Assembly: GCA_005116745.1 (NCBI GenBank)
Contig: SWDS01000006.1
Span: forward strand, 731,222-795,221
Reading direction: 5' to 3'
DNA: 64,000 nt
Origin: Nitrospira sp.
Lineage (GTDB): Bacteria > Nitrospirota > Nitrospiria > Nitrospirales > Nitrospiraceae
A program made the position numbers and the translations under genes. The notes under the pieces were generated by a model, which was given only the letters and a program-made list of their open reading frames with translations, made no database searches and was not told the origin of the DNA. Positions 34,411 through 43,168 of the stretch are shown one piece after another (the first letter of the stretch is position 1; every line of letters begins with the position of its first letter).

Positions 34411-37400
34411 CTATTCCGGAACCGAGGTGGCGCCAATGGAGGCCACTTCCTGATCGTTCGCTGATTCTTCGAGTCTCCTCGGGAAATATTCCTCTAAAAT
34501 CAAATACATCGTTGGAACGAGAAACAATGTGAGGAGGGTAGACACGCTCAACCCTCCGACGACCGCCCTTGCGAGAGGCGCGTTTGTTTCACCACCGGTC
34601 CCGAGTCCGATTGCCATGGGAAGTAGCCCAAAGACCGTGGCCAGCGAGGTCATGAGAATGGGGCGCAGCCTGGTGCGTGCGGCAGTCACAACGGCATGAT
34701 GAAGTCCTTTGCCTCTGCGGCGGAGGACGTTGGTGTAATCGACCAATAAGACACCGTTTGAGACGACGATGCCCAACATCATGATAATCCCCATCAACGA
34801 CGTAGTGGACAGTGTCGTGTTCGTCAGAAACAGGATCAAGATGACACCGGGAAAGCCCATCGGCACGGAAAACATGATGATAAAAGGGTCGATGAGGGAT
34901 TTAAATTGGGCGGCCATGACCATGTAGACCAACATGAGTGCCAGGATGGTCGCAAACTGCAATCCTTGGAAGGTTTCGCGCTGCTGCTGAATCTGCCCCG
35001 CCAGCTTGAGGCTGAACCCTGCCGGCAACTGGAGTGTGGCGAAGGCCGACTCTAGGTCTTCGGCGATATCACCGAGGGGCCGGGTGGTGGGATTGGCCGT
35101 GATATGGACCACGCGCTGAAAATGTTTTCGATCGACCTTCACCGGTCCTGCGTTCAACTTGAGGGACGCAACATTCTTCAGGAGGACAGGCTCGCCGGTT
35201 TTGGCGATGAGCAGAATATTCTCCAGATCACTGAGATTCTTTCGGTGTGCCTCGGCCAGCCAGGCGCTGATGAAATACTCATTGCCGCTTTGCGGATCCG
35301 TATAAATGATTGGGTCGGTCTGACCGTTTCCATTCAGGGAAAATAGGACGGTATTGGCCACGTCGGCTTCGCTGATGCCGAGCAGAGCCGCCTTCTCTCG
35401 ATCCACCGTCACGTTGACTTCCGGATAGTTTTCTTCCCGACTCGGTTCGATATCCGCCATGCCTGGAGTCTGCTCCATGATTTCCTTGACGCGGGCGATG
35501 ACGTCTCTCGCTTTTTCGAAGTAATAGCCATAGATTTCCACATCAATGGCCTTTTGGGAACCGAAGCTGGTGACGCGTTTGACGAGCCCTCCGGGATCGA
35601 AATACATCGACACTCCTGGGAACAGTTTGACGATCTTCGGGCGCACATCGTTCATGATCTCGACTTGCGTTCTGGCCCGTTTGTCCGGTGAGACGAGGTA
35701 CACTTGCATGGACGACGTATGAGGTCCTGTGTTGGGGTTGAAGAGCGACGCGCGACCTTGCGATAGGATACCCGTACTGGAGACGATCGTCTCCAATTCG
35801 GTTGCGGGAATATTGGCTCGGAGCACCCGTTCGACTTCTGAGACTTGCTGTTCGGTCTTTTCAACTCGTTGGCCGACTGGTGCCCGCAGGACGATGCGAA
35901 ACTGACTCTCATCGGAAACCGGAAGGAACTCCGTCCCGATCATCGGAACCAACGTAAGCGATCCGACGAAGATCAGTAGCACCATGGCGATAAAGGTCCG
36001 GCGATGTCCCAGGACCCACTGCAACGATTCTGCATAGCTTCTATCGAGAGCCTCATATCGGCGACGACTCCAATCCATCAGTGTGGTAAACCAGGACGGC
36101 ATGGTCCGCTGAGCGTCTTGTTCAGACTTGAGAAACTTGTAGCAGAGTGCTGGCGTCACTGTGCGGGAGACGAGGAAGGACGTGAAGAGCGCGATCGCGA
36201 TGGTCACGGTTAACGGTATTAGCAACAGACGAGCGACACCGACGACGAAAAACATCGGGAGGAAGACCACCACCGTGGTGACGGTCGACGCGAGGATCGG
36301 CATGGCGACTTCTCGAGCGGCATTGAGGATGCCGTTCCACCGGTTGGGGTTGGTATTGAGGTGGCGCTGAATATTTTCCAGTTCCACGATGGAATCATCA
36401 ACCAGCCGGCCGATCCCCAGCGCAAGCCCGCCGAGCGTAAAGACGTTCAGGGTTTGGCCGGTAAAATAGAGGACCACAAACGTCACGAGCATGGAGAGCG
36501 GAATGGCCACAGAAATGATGAGGGTACTTGTGAGGTTGCGCAAGAAGATCAGAATCACGGCTGAGGCCAGCAGCGACCCATGGAGGGCTTGTTCGGTAAG
36601 ATTGTGAATGGATTGTCGGATATAGAGTGATTGATCGAATGAAATGCCGAGTTTCACCCCCTCAGGGATGCCAAACATCTTGGGGAGGGCTTCGCGAAGG
36701 GCATCCACAACCTCGACCGTGTTGGCGATCGGTTGCTTGTTCACACGAAGAAACACCGATCTGGCACCGTCGGCATGAACGATGTTTGTTTGGATATCGG
36801 ATGAGTCCGTCACGGTCCCTACATCACGCACGCGGACCGGACTGCCCTGCGGATTGACCTTCACGATGACGTCCTGGATCGGCTCGACTGTTCGGAACTG
36901 ATTGTTCGTAAAGACGTTATAGTCAAGGTTCCCAGCTTTGATGTCACCGGACGGCAGAATTAAATTGGAGGCTTTGACGGATTTCACGACGTCAAGAATG
37001 GAGAGCCCGCGGGTGCTGAGCAGTGCGGGGTCGAGGTTGATATTGATCTGACGAATCTTGCCACCCTCGACTGTGGCCGCCGCGACATTGGCGATCTGCT
37101 CGATCTGTGGGGCGATGGTGTTGTACGCAAGATCATAGAGTGCGCGCTCGTCCAGCTCATCGCTCGACACCGATACAATGGAAACGGGGATATTGGAGAC
37201 GTCGAACTTCACGATAAAGGGCTGTAGGATCCCCGGTGGGAGGCTGTTCAGAATCTGCGTGATGCGTTGCATCACTTCCATCTGTCCAACATTGATGTCT
37301 GCTCCCCAGTTGAACCAGATCTGGACGGCCCCGAGACCCTGCTTGCTGAACGATTCGACATGTTCGACATTGGAAGCGGAGCTGACAGCTTTTTCGATTG

Positions 37401-37596
37401 GATAGACGACGCTCTGCTCAATGTCGAGCGGGGGCGCCCCCTTGTACACGACACCCACAAAAGCGACTGGGACCTGGATTTGCGGGAAGAGATCAACTGG
37501 TAGGCGTTGAAGGGACGTCAGCCCCAGTACCACCATCGCGAGGGATAACATCAGAATGCCGATGCGATTGCGTAGTGCGAGTAGAGTGAGCCACAT
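34411..37596 (-). CDS. RND efflux transporter, AcrB/HAE1-like inner-membrane pump
   Basis: The 1061-residue protein has the full RND layout: TM1 at 8-28, a large periplasmic loop, TM2-TM6 (about 340-545), a second loop and TM8-TM12 (about 870-1040). TM4 has two adjacent Asp residues in LVDDSIVELENIQ, the proton-relay pair of AcrB-like pumps, and it lacks the CusA metal features, so a multidrug or organic substrate is likely. The adaptor gene lies just upstream (70-base gap); no outer-membrane channel gene is present. By operon position it is co-transcribed with the adaptor. Confidence 0.93.
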   Translation of the reverse strand: MWLTLLALRNRIGILMLSLAMVVLGLTSLQRLPVDLFPQIQVPVAFVGVVYKGAPPLDIEQSVVYPIEKAVSSASNVEHVESFSKQGLGAVQIWFNWGADINVGQMEVMQRITQILNSLPPGILQPFIVKFDVSNIPVSIVSVSSDELDERALYDLAYNTIAPQIEQIANVAAATVEGGKIRQININLDPALLSTRGLSILDVVKSVKASNLILPSGDIKAGNLDYNVFTNNQFRTVEPIQDVIVKVNPQGSPVRVRDVGTVTDSSDIQTNIVHADGARSVFLRVNKQPIANTVEVVDALREALPKMFGIPEGVKLGISFDQSLYIRQSIHNLTEQALHGSLLASAVILIFLRNLTSTLIISVAIPLSMLVTFVVLYFTGQTLNVFTLGGLALGIGRLVDDSIVELENIQRHLNTNPNRWNGILNAAREVAMPILASTVTTVVVFLPMFFVVGVARLLLIPLTVTIAIALFTSFLVSRTVTPALCYKFLKSEQDAQRTMPSWFTTLMDWSRRRYEALDRSYAESLQWVLGHRRTFIAMVLLIFVGSLTLVPMIGTEFLPVSDESQFRIVLRAPVGQRVEKTEQQVSEVERVLRANIPATELETIVSSTGILSQGRASLFNPNTGPHTSSMQVYLVSPDKRARTQVEIMNDVRPKIVKLFPGVSMYFDPGGLVKRVTSFGSQKAIDVEIYGYYFEKARDVIARVKEIMEQTPGMADIEPSREENYPEVNVTVDREKAALLGISEADVANTVLFSLNGNGQTDPIIYTDPQSGNEYFISAWLAEAHRKNLSDLENILLIAKTGEPVLLKNVASLKLNAGPVKVDRKHFQRVVHITANPTTRPLGDIAEDLESAFATLQLPAGFSLKLAGQIQQQRETFQGLQFATILALMLVYMVMAAQFKSLIDPFIIMFSVPMGFPGVILILFLTNTTLSTTSLMGIIMMLGIVVSNGVLLVDYTNVLRRRGKGLHHAVVTAARTRLRPILMTSLATVFGLLPMAIGLGTGGETNAPLARAVVGGLSVSTLLTLFLVPTMYLILEEYFPRRLEESANDQEVASIGATSVPE

Positions 37597-37666
37597 TCTA
37601 GGTTGGTGGGGAAACCGAGGTAAATCGTGAGGCCAAGGAAGCCGAACTCTTCAGCCTTTTCACCTC

Positions 37667-38854
37667 TTACCCTTCACTCCTCACTTGGTTGAGCGGTTGG
37701 GTCTGGACAGGTGTGCCATCGTGCACCAAGTCTTTGCCTGCGACGATGATCTGTTCTTGACCCGTCAAGCCTTTGGTGATTTCTACATGGTTGCCGTTAC
37801 GGGCCCCGATCTCGATATCCACTCGCTGGGCTTTCCCCTCTTGGACGATATAGATATATTGCATGTTTTCGAGTCGACTGACAGCCTCAATGGGAATCTG
37901 CAATGCTTGGTGATGGGTTCCCACCATGACTTCGACTCGGGCAAACATCCCGCCTTTTAATCGACGATCCTTATTCGATAAGTCAATTTCCACCGTCATG
38001 GTACGTGTTGCGCGATTCAAAGCCTGGACGACACGCGTGACGGTTCCTTCGAATATGTAATCCGGGTACGCTTCGGCACGGAGCTCGGTCTTTTGACCTA
38101 CCTTCACGAGTGGAATGTCTCGCTCGACGACTTCGATCAGTACACGAACCGTATTGATGTCGTGTAGGCTCATGATGCCTCGTGACATCGTCGACGTGCT
38201 GGCAGTCGCGCTGCTGACATAGGCCCCCGTATCTAGATTTCGTTCTGCGATATAGCCAGGAAATGGGGCTCGAATATACGAATAGGCTAAGCGAGTTTCC
38301 GCCTGGGCTAGGGCCACCTCCATTTGGGTGACCTGCGCTTGAAGGGATTCTTGTGCGGCGCTGGCGGCGTCGAAATTGACCAGCGCCGTATCCAGGTCTT
38401 GCTGGGAGACAAATTGGTCCTTGATGAGGGTCTGCACGCGATCCAGCGTCAACTTAGTGTTGCGGACGACCGCATCTTGTTGTGAGACCTTCGCCTTGGC
38501 GGCTGCCAGATTGGCTTTTGCCTGATTGACGGCATGTTGATAGTCCGTATGATCGATTTCAACGAGCAACTGGTTCGCTCTGACGTAATCGCCCTTATCG
38601 ACATGGAGCTTGGTGATGTATCCGTCAACCCGTGAGAAGATATTGACGACTTGATTAGGCGAAATGTCCGCTGTATAGGCCAGACGAATGTCGAGATCTT
38701 GTCGGAGCGGAGACACAGTGCCGACCGTAATGAGCCGTGCCGGTTTCTTGTCGGTTTTGGAGTCTGTGCTCAGGCGAAAGGCTACAAGAATGGTGATCGC
38801 AATGAAGATAATGATTCCGAGAGCGACAAATGGATGTCGGACGAGTTGATTCAT
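37667..38854 (-). CDS. RND efflux periplasmic adaptor (HlyD/MFP family)
   Basis: The 395-residue protein has an N-terminal membrane anchor (about 10-28), a lipoyl-like half (VDGYITKLHVDKGDYVRANQ), a long coiled-coil hairpin (about 90-190), the second lipoyl half (YIRAPFPGYIAERNLDTGAYV) and beta-barrel and membrane-proximal domains (to 395). Such adaptors connect the inner-membrane pump to the outer-membrane channel. The pump gene follows in the same direction. A dyad at 39058-39091 lies about 205 bases upstream and is a candidate operator. Confidence 0.92.
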   Translation of the reverse strand: MNQLVRHPFVALGIIIFIAITILVAFRLSTDSKTDKKPARLITVGTVSPLRQDLDIRLAYTADISPNQVVNIFSRVDGYITKLHVDKGDYVRANQLLVEIDHTDYQHAVNQAKANLAAAKAKVSQQDAVVRNTKLTLDRVQTLIKDQFVSQQDLDTALVNFDAASAAQESLQAQVTQMEVALAQAETRLAYSYIRAPFPGYIAERNLDTGAYVSSATASTSTMSRGIMSLHDINTVRVLIEVVERDIPLVKVGQKTELRAEAYPDYIFEGTVTRVVQALNRATRTMTVEIDLSNKDRRLKGGMFARVEVMVGTHHQALQIPIEAVSRLENMQYIYIVQEGKAQRVDIEIGARNGNHVEITKGLTGQEQIIVAGKDLVHDGTPVQTQPLNQVRSEG

Positions 38855-39170
38855 AGTGGTACCTGTCGTCTACGCGCCCGTCGCCAGCTTCGCGCAAGTC
38901 GGAGCATACGCATTTTATGAGAAAATTGCGTTGTACAGGGCATGCTTGGTCGGAAAGTGTTTGCAGGGTGAGCACCTCACTGATGCCCGTAGCCCTGCTG
39001 TTTATGGCTGAAGGTTTGGGATAGTTGATGTCGTTGACGAGAAGATGTCCGTGTCCTATTCATGGTAAGTAAGTAGTCACTCACCATGAATTAGCATGGT
39101 GCGCGTCCAGAAGACAAGGTGACATGGATCGCTAGGGGTGAACATCCCCGACTAGGCTCTGATAGTAGGG
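38855..39170. other. Intergenic region with a dyad; no gene seen
   Basis: The 316 bases between the adaptor start and the PilZ stop hold no reading frame I can support. The only notable structure is the inverted repeat at 39058-39091. The promoter of the RND operon should be here. Confidence 0.6.
39058..39091. promoter_or_regulatory. Inverted repeat, candidate operator
   Basis: Two 13-base arms (39058-39070 and 39079-39091) are complementary with one mismatch around an eight-base loop; the outer nine bases (ATTCATGGT/ACCATGAAT) are exact. It could be a TetR/MarR-type operator for the RND operon; it has no T-run, which argues against a terminator for the PilZ gene. Confidence 0.4.
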
Positions 39171-39566
39171 TCATTGAACCGACTCCGCTTGGGCAGCGGA
39201 TTGGGCGTGGAGCAGTGTCTGCAACCGATCACCATCACGGAGGCTCACTTCATTTAGTTCAACTCCAAACAGAGATCCCTTTGTCCAGGAGACCACCACT
39301 TCCGAAACGAATAGCGGCTCCTCCTCGTCTGGAAGATATAAGAACAAGGTCAACTCCATGCCAATCTTGACGGGACAGTTTCCACGAATGCCCACCCCAC
39401 CTTCGGATAGGTCTACAGCGCTACCGTCTCCAATAAGAACGTCGTCCCCGTTGACTCCTGAGTACATAAGCCCCAAGGAGACGAAACTTCTTCTCATTCT
39501 GCGACGCTCAATCGAATGCGATGAGCAAGGCACTTCCGACTGTCCCAAGTCTTTCGTCTGTCTCAT
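39171..39566 (-). CDS. PilZ-domain protein
   Basis: The 131-residue protein contains one PilZ domain with an Arg-rich motif (IERRRMRRSF, about 19-29) and a DxSxxG motif (AVDLSEGGVGI, near 51), both needed to bind cyclic di-GMP. The middle strands carry TLFLYLPDEEEPLFVSEVVVSW. No output domain is present. It is transcribed alone on the minus strand. Confidence 0.85.
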   Translation of the reverse strand: MRQTKDLGQSEVPCSSHSIERRRMRRSFVSLGLMYSGVNGDDVLIGDGSAVDLSEGGVGIRGNCPVKIGMELTLFLYLPDEEEPLFVSEVVVSWTKGSLFGVELNEVSLRDGDRLQTLLHAQSAAQAESVQ

Positions 39567-39924
39567 CGTTATACCTCCTGGTTAGGTGCTCGTTTCAAAG
39601 GGATTAATCGACTCAGTCCTGACCTGCCAAACATTTGAGTCCCAAAGGCTCTTTCTGCCTTGCCGCTGTGTAGTCTGTATTCGAGATTCCGTATGGATGA
39701 AGGCTAGCGCTGAGTGTCAATCTTGCCATCCCACCAGAGGAGGGGGAGTGCCCAAGTCGGAAGGGGGGTGACGGAAAATGACAATAAGTTAATCTGTTAT
39801 GTGTCTACTTGAAGGGATGCCTCATTCTGAACGCCGTATGTGAGGTCTTATGAGTTGATGAGCGTTCTCCGCTCAGTCATGAAAAGGATCGTGGCACTAT
39901 AGACAGGAGGAGATAAGGGCCGGA
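39567..39924. other. Intergenic region between two PilZ genes
   Basis: A 358-base stretch without a supportable gene. A GGAGG-like sequence adjoins the PilZ start at 39566 on the minus strand. Short frames on both strands lack coding character. The promoter of the 39171-39566 gene should lie here. Confidence 0.55.
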
Positions 39925-40335
39925 CTATATCATCAGCCGGAATCGAGTTCGTTGATCGCTTACGGTTTGATGGGAGATGCTTTTCCAAATGAAAGATTGC
40001 AACCGCTTCCGATGGTCTTGGCTCAGATCCATAAATCGGACAGAAAATTGACAACCCGATACCCACACAACATGCGCTGATTTCAATGAAAGCTGAGGCA
40101 ATCCATCGGGAAGCGCAATGGTAAGTGTCAATAATGTGCCTCGTGTTACCGGGCGGTCGCTGATGATTTGGCAACCAGAAACGGATATATTTTTGGTGAG
40201 TCCCTCTCCTTGGTGAGGCTGTGTCGGAACTTCACCGACATAGCGCACTCGACACGTGACCGTTACACGTTCGGCGTAACGGCCATCCAACGGAACATAG
40301 GACTTTCGGTTATTCATTGTGAGTGTCATCATCAT
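39925..40335 (-). CDS. PilZ-domain protein
   Basis: The 136-residue protein has a single PilZ-type domain: RYAERVTVTCRVRY supplies the Arg residues, and NISVSGCQI is the N/DxSxxG site (about 48-56). Strands such as LTLTIALPDGLPQLSL follow, with AHVVWVSGCQFSVRFMDL. Several ATG codons at the start (40335, 40332, 40329, 40317) are equally possible. It is isolated and may be a c-di-GMP-binding effector. Confidence 0.78.
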   Translation of the reverse strand: MMMTLTMNNRKSYVPLDGRYAERVTVTCRVRYVGEVPTQPHQGEGLTKNISVSGCQIISDRPVTRGTLLTLTIALPDGLPQLSLKSAHVVWVSGCQFSVRFMDLSQDHRKRLQSFIWKSISHQTVSDQRTRFRLMI

Positions 40336-40368
40336 AGCTTCGTCCGGAATGTTTTCACAATCAATTCA

Positions 40369-40809
40369 CTAAATGTAACTTGGCCATGCGAAGTGAACGA
40401 TGCACCAACTCGTAGAGCAGTAACTGGTGACTGGATACCATATTGATGAAGGGAATAACTGCCGGAGCTTAGTCCAGGCCGTTTGAAGCTCTTCATAAGA
40501 AATCGACTTCCATCTCTTGAAAATCGGTACCGCCTGGATGCGATGATCCTGATTCCCTAATTCCTGCAGCATATCGGTCATCGCGCGGATAGCTGCCTGT
40601 GCTGGTTGATTGGTGTAGATGATGATCTTTGCTCCGGCGTCTTCTAGCTCAGCCGCAGTGGTTTGATCGAAAATCGTTGGGGCGATGACCTTCAATGTGC
40701 CGGGGGGGTATGCAGCCCGAAGTTTTTCAGCCTTTGTCATAATGGACCCCATATGATGCGAAGGAGCACAGCCTATGCCAACGAAATGTTTGGAATAGTA
40801 TCTATCCAC
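40369..40809 (-). pseudogene. C-terminal fragment resembling phosphoenolpyruvate mutase (PepM/ICL superfamily)
   Basis: Residues 24-95 (AEKLRAAYPPGTLKVIAPTI, then ELEDAGAKIIIYTNQPAQAA and IRAMTDMLQELG) resemble the C-terminal part of PEP mutases, where a P-T-x-Y motif and a G-x-x-x-V-I-x-A-N motif precede a helical end. The catalytic barrel core (with its metal-binding and Lys residues) is missing, and the last 25 residues look like read-through. It is therefore probably a remnant. PEP mutase makes phosphonopyruvate, the substrate of the decarboxylase encoded 1.2 kb away, on the other strand. Matching is by eye; a small functional protein cannot be ruled out. Confidence 0.55.
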
Positions 40810-40811
40810 CG

Positions 40812-41339
40812 TTAGAAGACTGTCGCGGAGGTCCCGTCCAATAGTTTTTCAGGTAGCGTCAGGCTTTCAATAAATATGATGCCACGCGCTGCCCCAGTCT
40901 CGAATCGCAGTGTCACTTCCGTATGAAAGCCATGCCACGCATAGACTTTTACCGGACCGACAGTGATTTGTCCCGGTGTGTGGTCGAGTGGACCATATGC
41001 GGATTGAAGGTAGGTCAGGACTCTCTCATGAGTCTCATTCCCACTGTACCGAACCGTCACACGGCCGAACTTTTTCTCAAACGTGGTCAATCGTATGGAA
41101 TCGACGGGTATCGTGCCGAGCGCAGGAGTCTGTTGGGTGTGTTCATAGGTCTGTAGGCGACCGGCATCTTCGACACGCGCAAACTGTTCCATTTCCGCAA
41201 GGGATGTTCCCCAGGGAATATCTTCGAAGCCATTGGGATCGTTGACGAGTGGAACGGCCAACGACGATGTCGCTGTAGACAGCAGGCAGAAGATACCTAT
41301 TGCGAGGAGCGGCTTTCCTTTACGAAAACCTGTGTTCAT
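40812..41339 (-). CDS. Secreted protein of unknown function, paralogue A
   Basis: The 175-residue protein has a signal peptide (to about residue 28). The mature part starts with VPLVNDPNGFEDIPWGTSL and continues with a beta-rich domain. It is clearly related to the next gene (41344-41874): both share the NDP-x-GF-x-DIPWGTSL motif and the FGRVTVRYSG-type strand, and lie four bases apart, so they arose by tandem duplication. The motif is unfamiliar; the function is unknown. Both are exported. Confidence 0.65.
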   Translation of the reverse strand: MNTGFRKGKPLLAIGIFCLLSTATSSLAVPLVNDPNGFEDIPWGTSLAEMEQFARVEDAGRLQTYEHTQQTPALGTIPVDSIRLTTFEKKFGRVTVRYSGNETHERVLTYLQSAYGPLDHTPGQITVGPVKVYAWHGFHTEVTLRFETGAARGIIFIESLTLPEKLLDGTSATVF

Positions 41340-41343
41340 CGAT

Positions 41344-41874
41344 CTACTCTGCGGAGTCGGTAATATAGTCGTTGAACCGTGGTGCGAGTGTGCGGCTATC
41401 GATGAAGATATAGCCGCGCTCGGTGCCGGCTTGGTAGGTCAACGTGATCTCGGTATCTGATCCGCGCCACGTGTATTGCTGATTGAGACCTCGTGCCATC
41501 TGCCCAGGAATACGCTCCAGCCCACCGAATTGATTTTCCAAGAAGCGCAGCACGTGTTTGTGGACTTGGTCTCCTTGGTATCGGATTATGACACGCGCAA
41601 ATTGATCATCCAGGGACAGGTAGAGAATGCTGGTCATTTCTGTTCCCGCGAATGACACCGGCTCCCTCTTGCGGAGATATTCGATGATATGTGGACCTGC
41701 ACGTATCGTCTCCAGCTCCTGGCGTGAGGACAAGGAAGTGCCCCAAGGAATATCGTGAAATCCCATCGGATCATTCGTCATGGGAACAGCCCATGCTGAG
41801 TGAGCACCGATCACGACGGCGATTATCAGGACCAACGGCAAGGTATTGGGTGTTGGTTGGGTGCGCGCGCGCAT
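41344..41874 (-). CDS. Secreted protein of unknown function, paralogue B
   Basis: The 176-residue protein has a signal segment (about 10-29) and shares the NDPMGFHDIPWGTSL motif with paralogue A, then QFARVIIRYQGDQ and an EITLTYQAGTERGYIFIDS end like A's EVTLRFETGAARGIIFIES. Its gene is transcribed first, with A four bases behind. The pair may interact; nothing in the sequence indicates a ligand or enzyme activity. Confidence 0.65.
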   Translation of the reverse strand: MRARTQPTPNTLPLVLIIAVVIGAHSAWAVPMTNDPMGFHDIPWGTSLSSRQELETIRAGPHIIEYLRKREPVSFAGTEMTSILYLSLDDQFARVIIRYQGDQVHKHVLRFLENQFGGLERIPGQMARGLNQQYTWRGSDTEITLTYQAGTERGYIFIDSRTLAPRFNDYITDSAE

Positions 41875-42034
41875 CTTCTGTCAACGGAGTCGGATGCAAC
41901 CCTCTTGCTACTCACGCTACCATGCGAGAGAGTTCAACTCAATCGCGGATCTTTCTTGAGAACCTCGCAGGGCGTATCTTATAATGCGCCGGCTTTCTGC
42001 AGGTGTGTCTCAAGATGTTAGGAGGAATCGTTCC

Positions 42035-42532
42035 GTGATTGAAAGCGACGTGTTTGTCCAAACGATGCAGGACATGGGAGTGAATTTCTTTACCGGTGTG
42101 CCAGATTCGATTCTGGGTGGGATCATTGCGGAACTCATGAACCGTCGGCTCTATACCCCCGCAGTTCGTGAGGATGAAGCGGTCGGCATGGCTGCGGGCG
42201 CCTATATGGCTGGGAAAACCCCCGCCGTGCTCATGCAGAATTCAGGACTGGGTACCTCTCTCAATGCGCTCATTTCGCTGAATATGATTTATCAACAACC
42301 CTGCATACTGATTGTTTCCTGGCGTGGGCAGGGGGGGAAGGACGCTCCGGAACATTTGGTGATGGGAGAGGTGATGCCGCAATTGCTTGATACCGTCAAG
42401 ATTCCGCACCGGACCCTGACTGAAAAAACAGTGATTGAAGATTTTAGGTGGGTCGCTGAGACATTCATGAAGCAGCGGATTCCGGTCGCCTTGTTTATCA
42501 CCAAAGGCGTGGTCAAGGGATTGCATCCATGA
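42035..42532 (+). CDS. Phosphonopyruvate decarboxylase, N-terminal (alpha) subunit
   Basis: The 165-residue protein is the pyrimidine-binding half of a thiamine-diphosphate decarboxylase: FFTGVPDSILGGII and REDEAVGMAAGAYMAGK, whose Glu activates the cofactor. The partner half follows with a four-base overlap, as in split phosphonopyruvate or sulfopyruvate decarboxylases. The next gene is a 2-aminoethylphosphonate transaminase, so phosphonopyruvate is the likely substrate, giving phosphonoacetaldehyde. Start GTG 42035 has AGGAGG nine bases upstream. Confidence 0.85.
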   Translation: MIESDVFVQTMQDMGVNFFTGVPDSILGGIIAELMNRRLYTPAVREDEAVGMAAGAYMAGKTPAVLMQNSGLGTSLNALISLNMIYQQPCILIVSWRGQGGKDAPEHLVMGEVMPQLLDTVKIPHRTLTEKTVIEDFRWVAETFMKQRIPVALFITKGVVKGLHP

Positions 42533-43107
42533 GGCCCGAACAAGGCACATTGATCAGTCGGGCGCAGGCCATGGAGGCCTTGCTGGAGTTGCTGACCGAT
42601 CAGCCCGTCATTATCTGCAACGGGTTTCCCTCGCGCGAGGCGCACAAGATCGCGGATCGGCCCACTCATTTCTACATGATCGGCTCCATGGGGAATGCTT
42701 CGGCTATTGCCCTCGGTGTTGCGCTCGCCAAGCCGAATAAACAGGTGATTACCTTCGATGGCGACGGGAATGTGCTCATGGGAATGGGTACACTCGCGAC
42801 GGTCGGTGCATTGAGACCAAAGAACTTTATCCATGTCGTCTTCGACAATGAAGTGTACGGAACGACCGGGAACCAGCCGACGATCTCCAACGTGGTGCCG
42901 CTGGAGAAAGTGGCGAAGTCGGCGGGCTACGTGAATGTGGAACGGGTCCTTGATCGCGAGGATCTCGTCTACGAGTTCAAGGACATGCTGAAGAAGGATG
43001 GGCCTAGCATGTTGCTCATTAAGGTGAACGAATTTGTGGAAGATGCCGGTCGCGTCCTGCACGACCCGCCGGATGTCACCCGTCGATTCATGAAGGCGAT
43101 TGAATAG
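42529..43107 (+). CDS. Phosphonopyruvate decarboxylase, C-terminal (beta) subunit
   Basis: The 192-residue protein supplies the diphosphate-binding half. The metal/TPP motif GDGNVLMGMGTLATVG (GDG...N type) is near residue 80, followed by FDNEVYGTTGNQP. It forms a heteromer with the alpha subunit. The start overlaps the alpha stop (ATGA). Phosphonopyruvate is preferred over sulfopyruvate because of the downstream AEP transaminase and cytidylyltransferase. Confidence 0.87.
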   Translation: MRPEQGTLISRAQAMEALLELLTDQPVIICNGFPSREAHKIADRPTHFYMIGSMGNASAIALGVALAKPNKQVITFDGDGNVLMGMGTLATVGALRPKNFIHVVFDNEVYGTTGNQPTISNVVPLEKVAKSAGYVNVERVLDREDLVYEFKDMLKKDGPSMLLIKVNEFVEDAGRVLHDPPDVTRRFMKAIE

Positions 43108-43168
43108 TCGCCTGCTGTCAGCTGTCAGCTTCTGAAAGCGCTGATCGCTGATTGCTGAAAGCGAGAAT
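43108..43168. repeat. Short self-similar intergenic stretch
   Basis: This gap contains repeated CTGTCAG/GCTGAT units and two CTGAAAGCG copies (43132-43140 and 43155-43163). It looks like a short dispersed non-coding repeat rather than a regulatory site. Confidence 0.3.
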
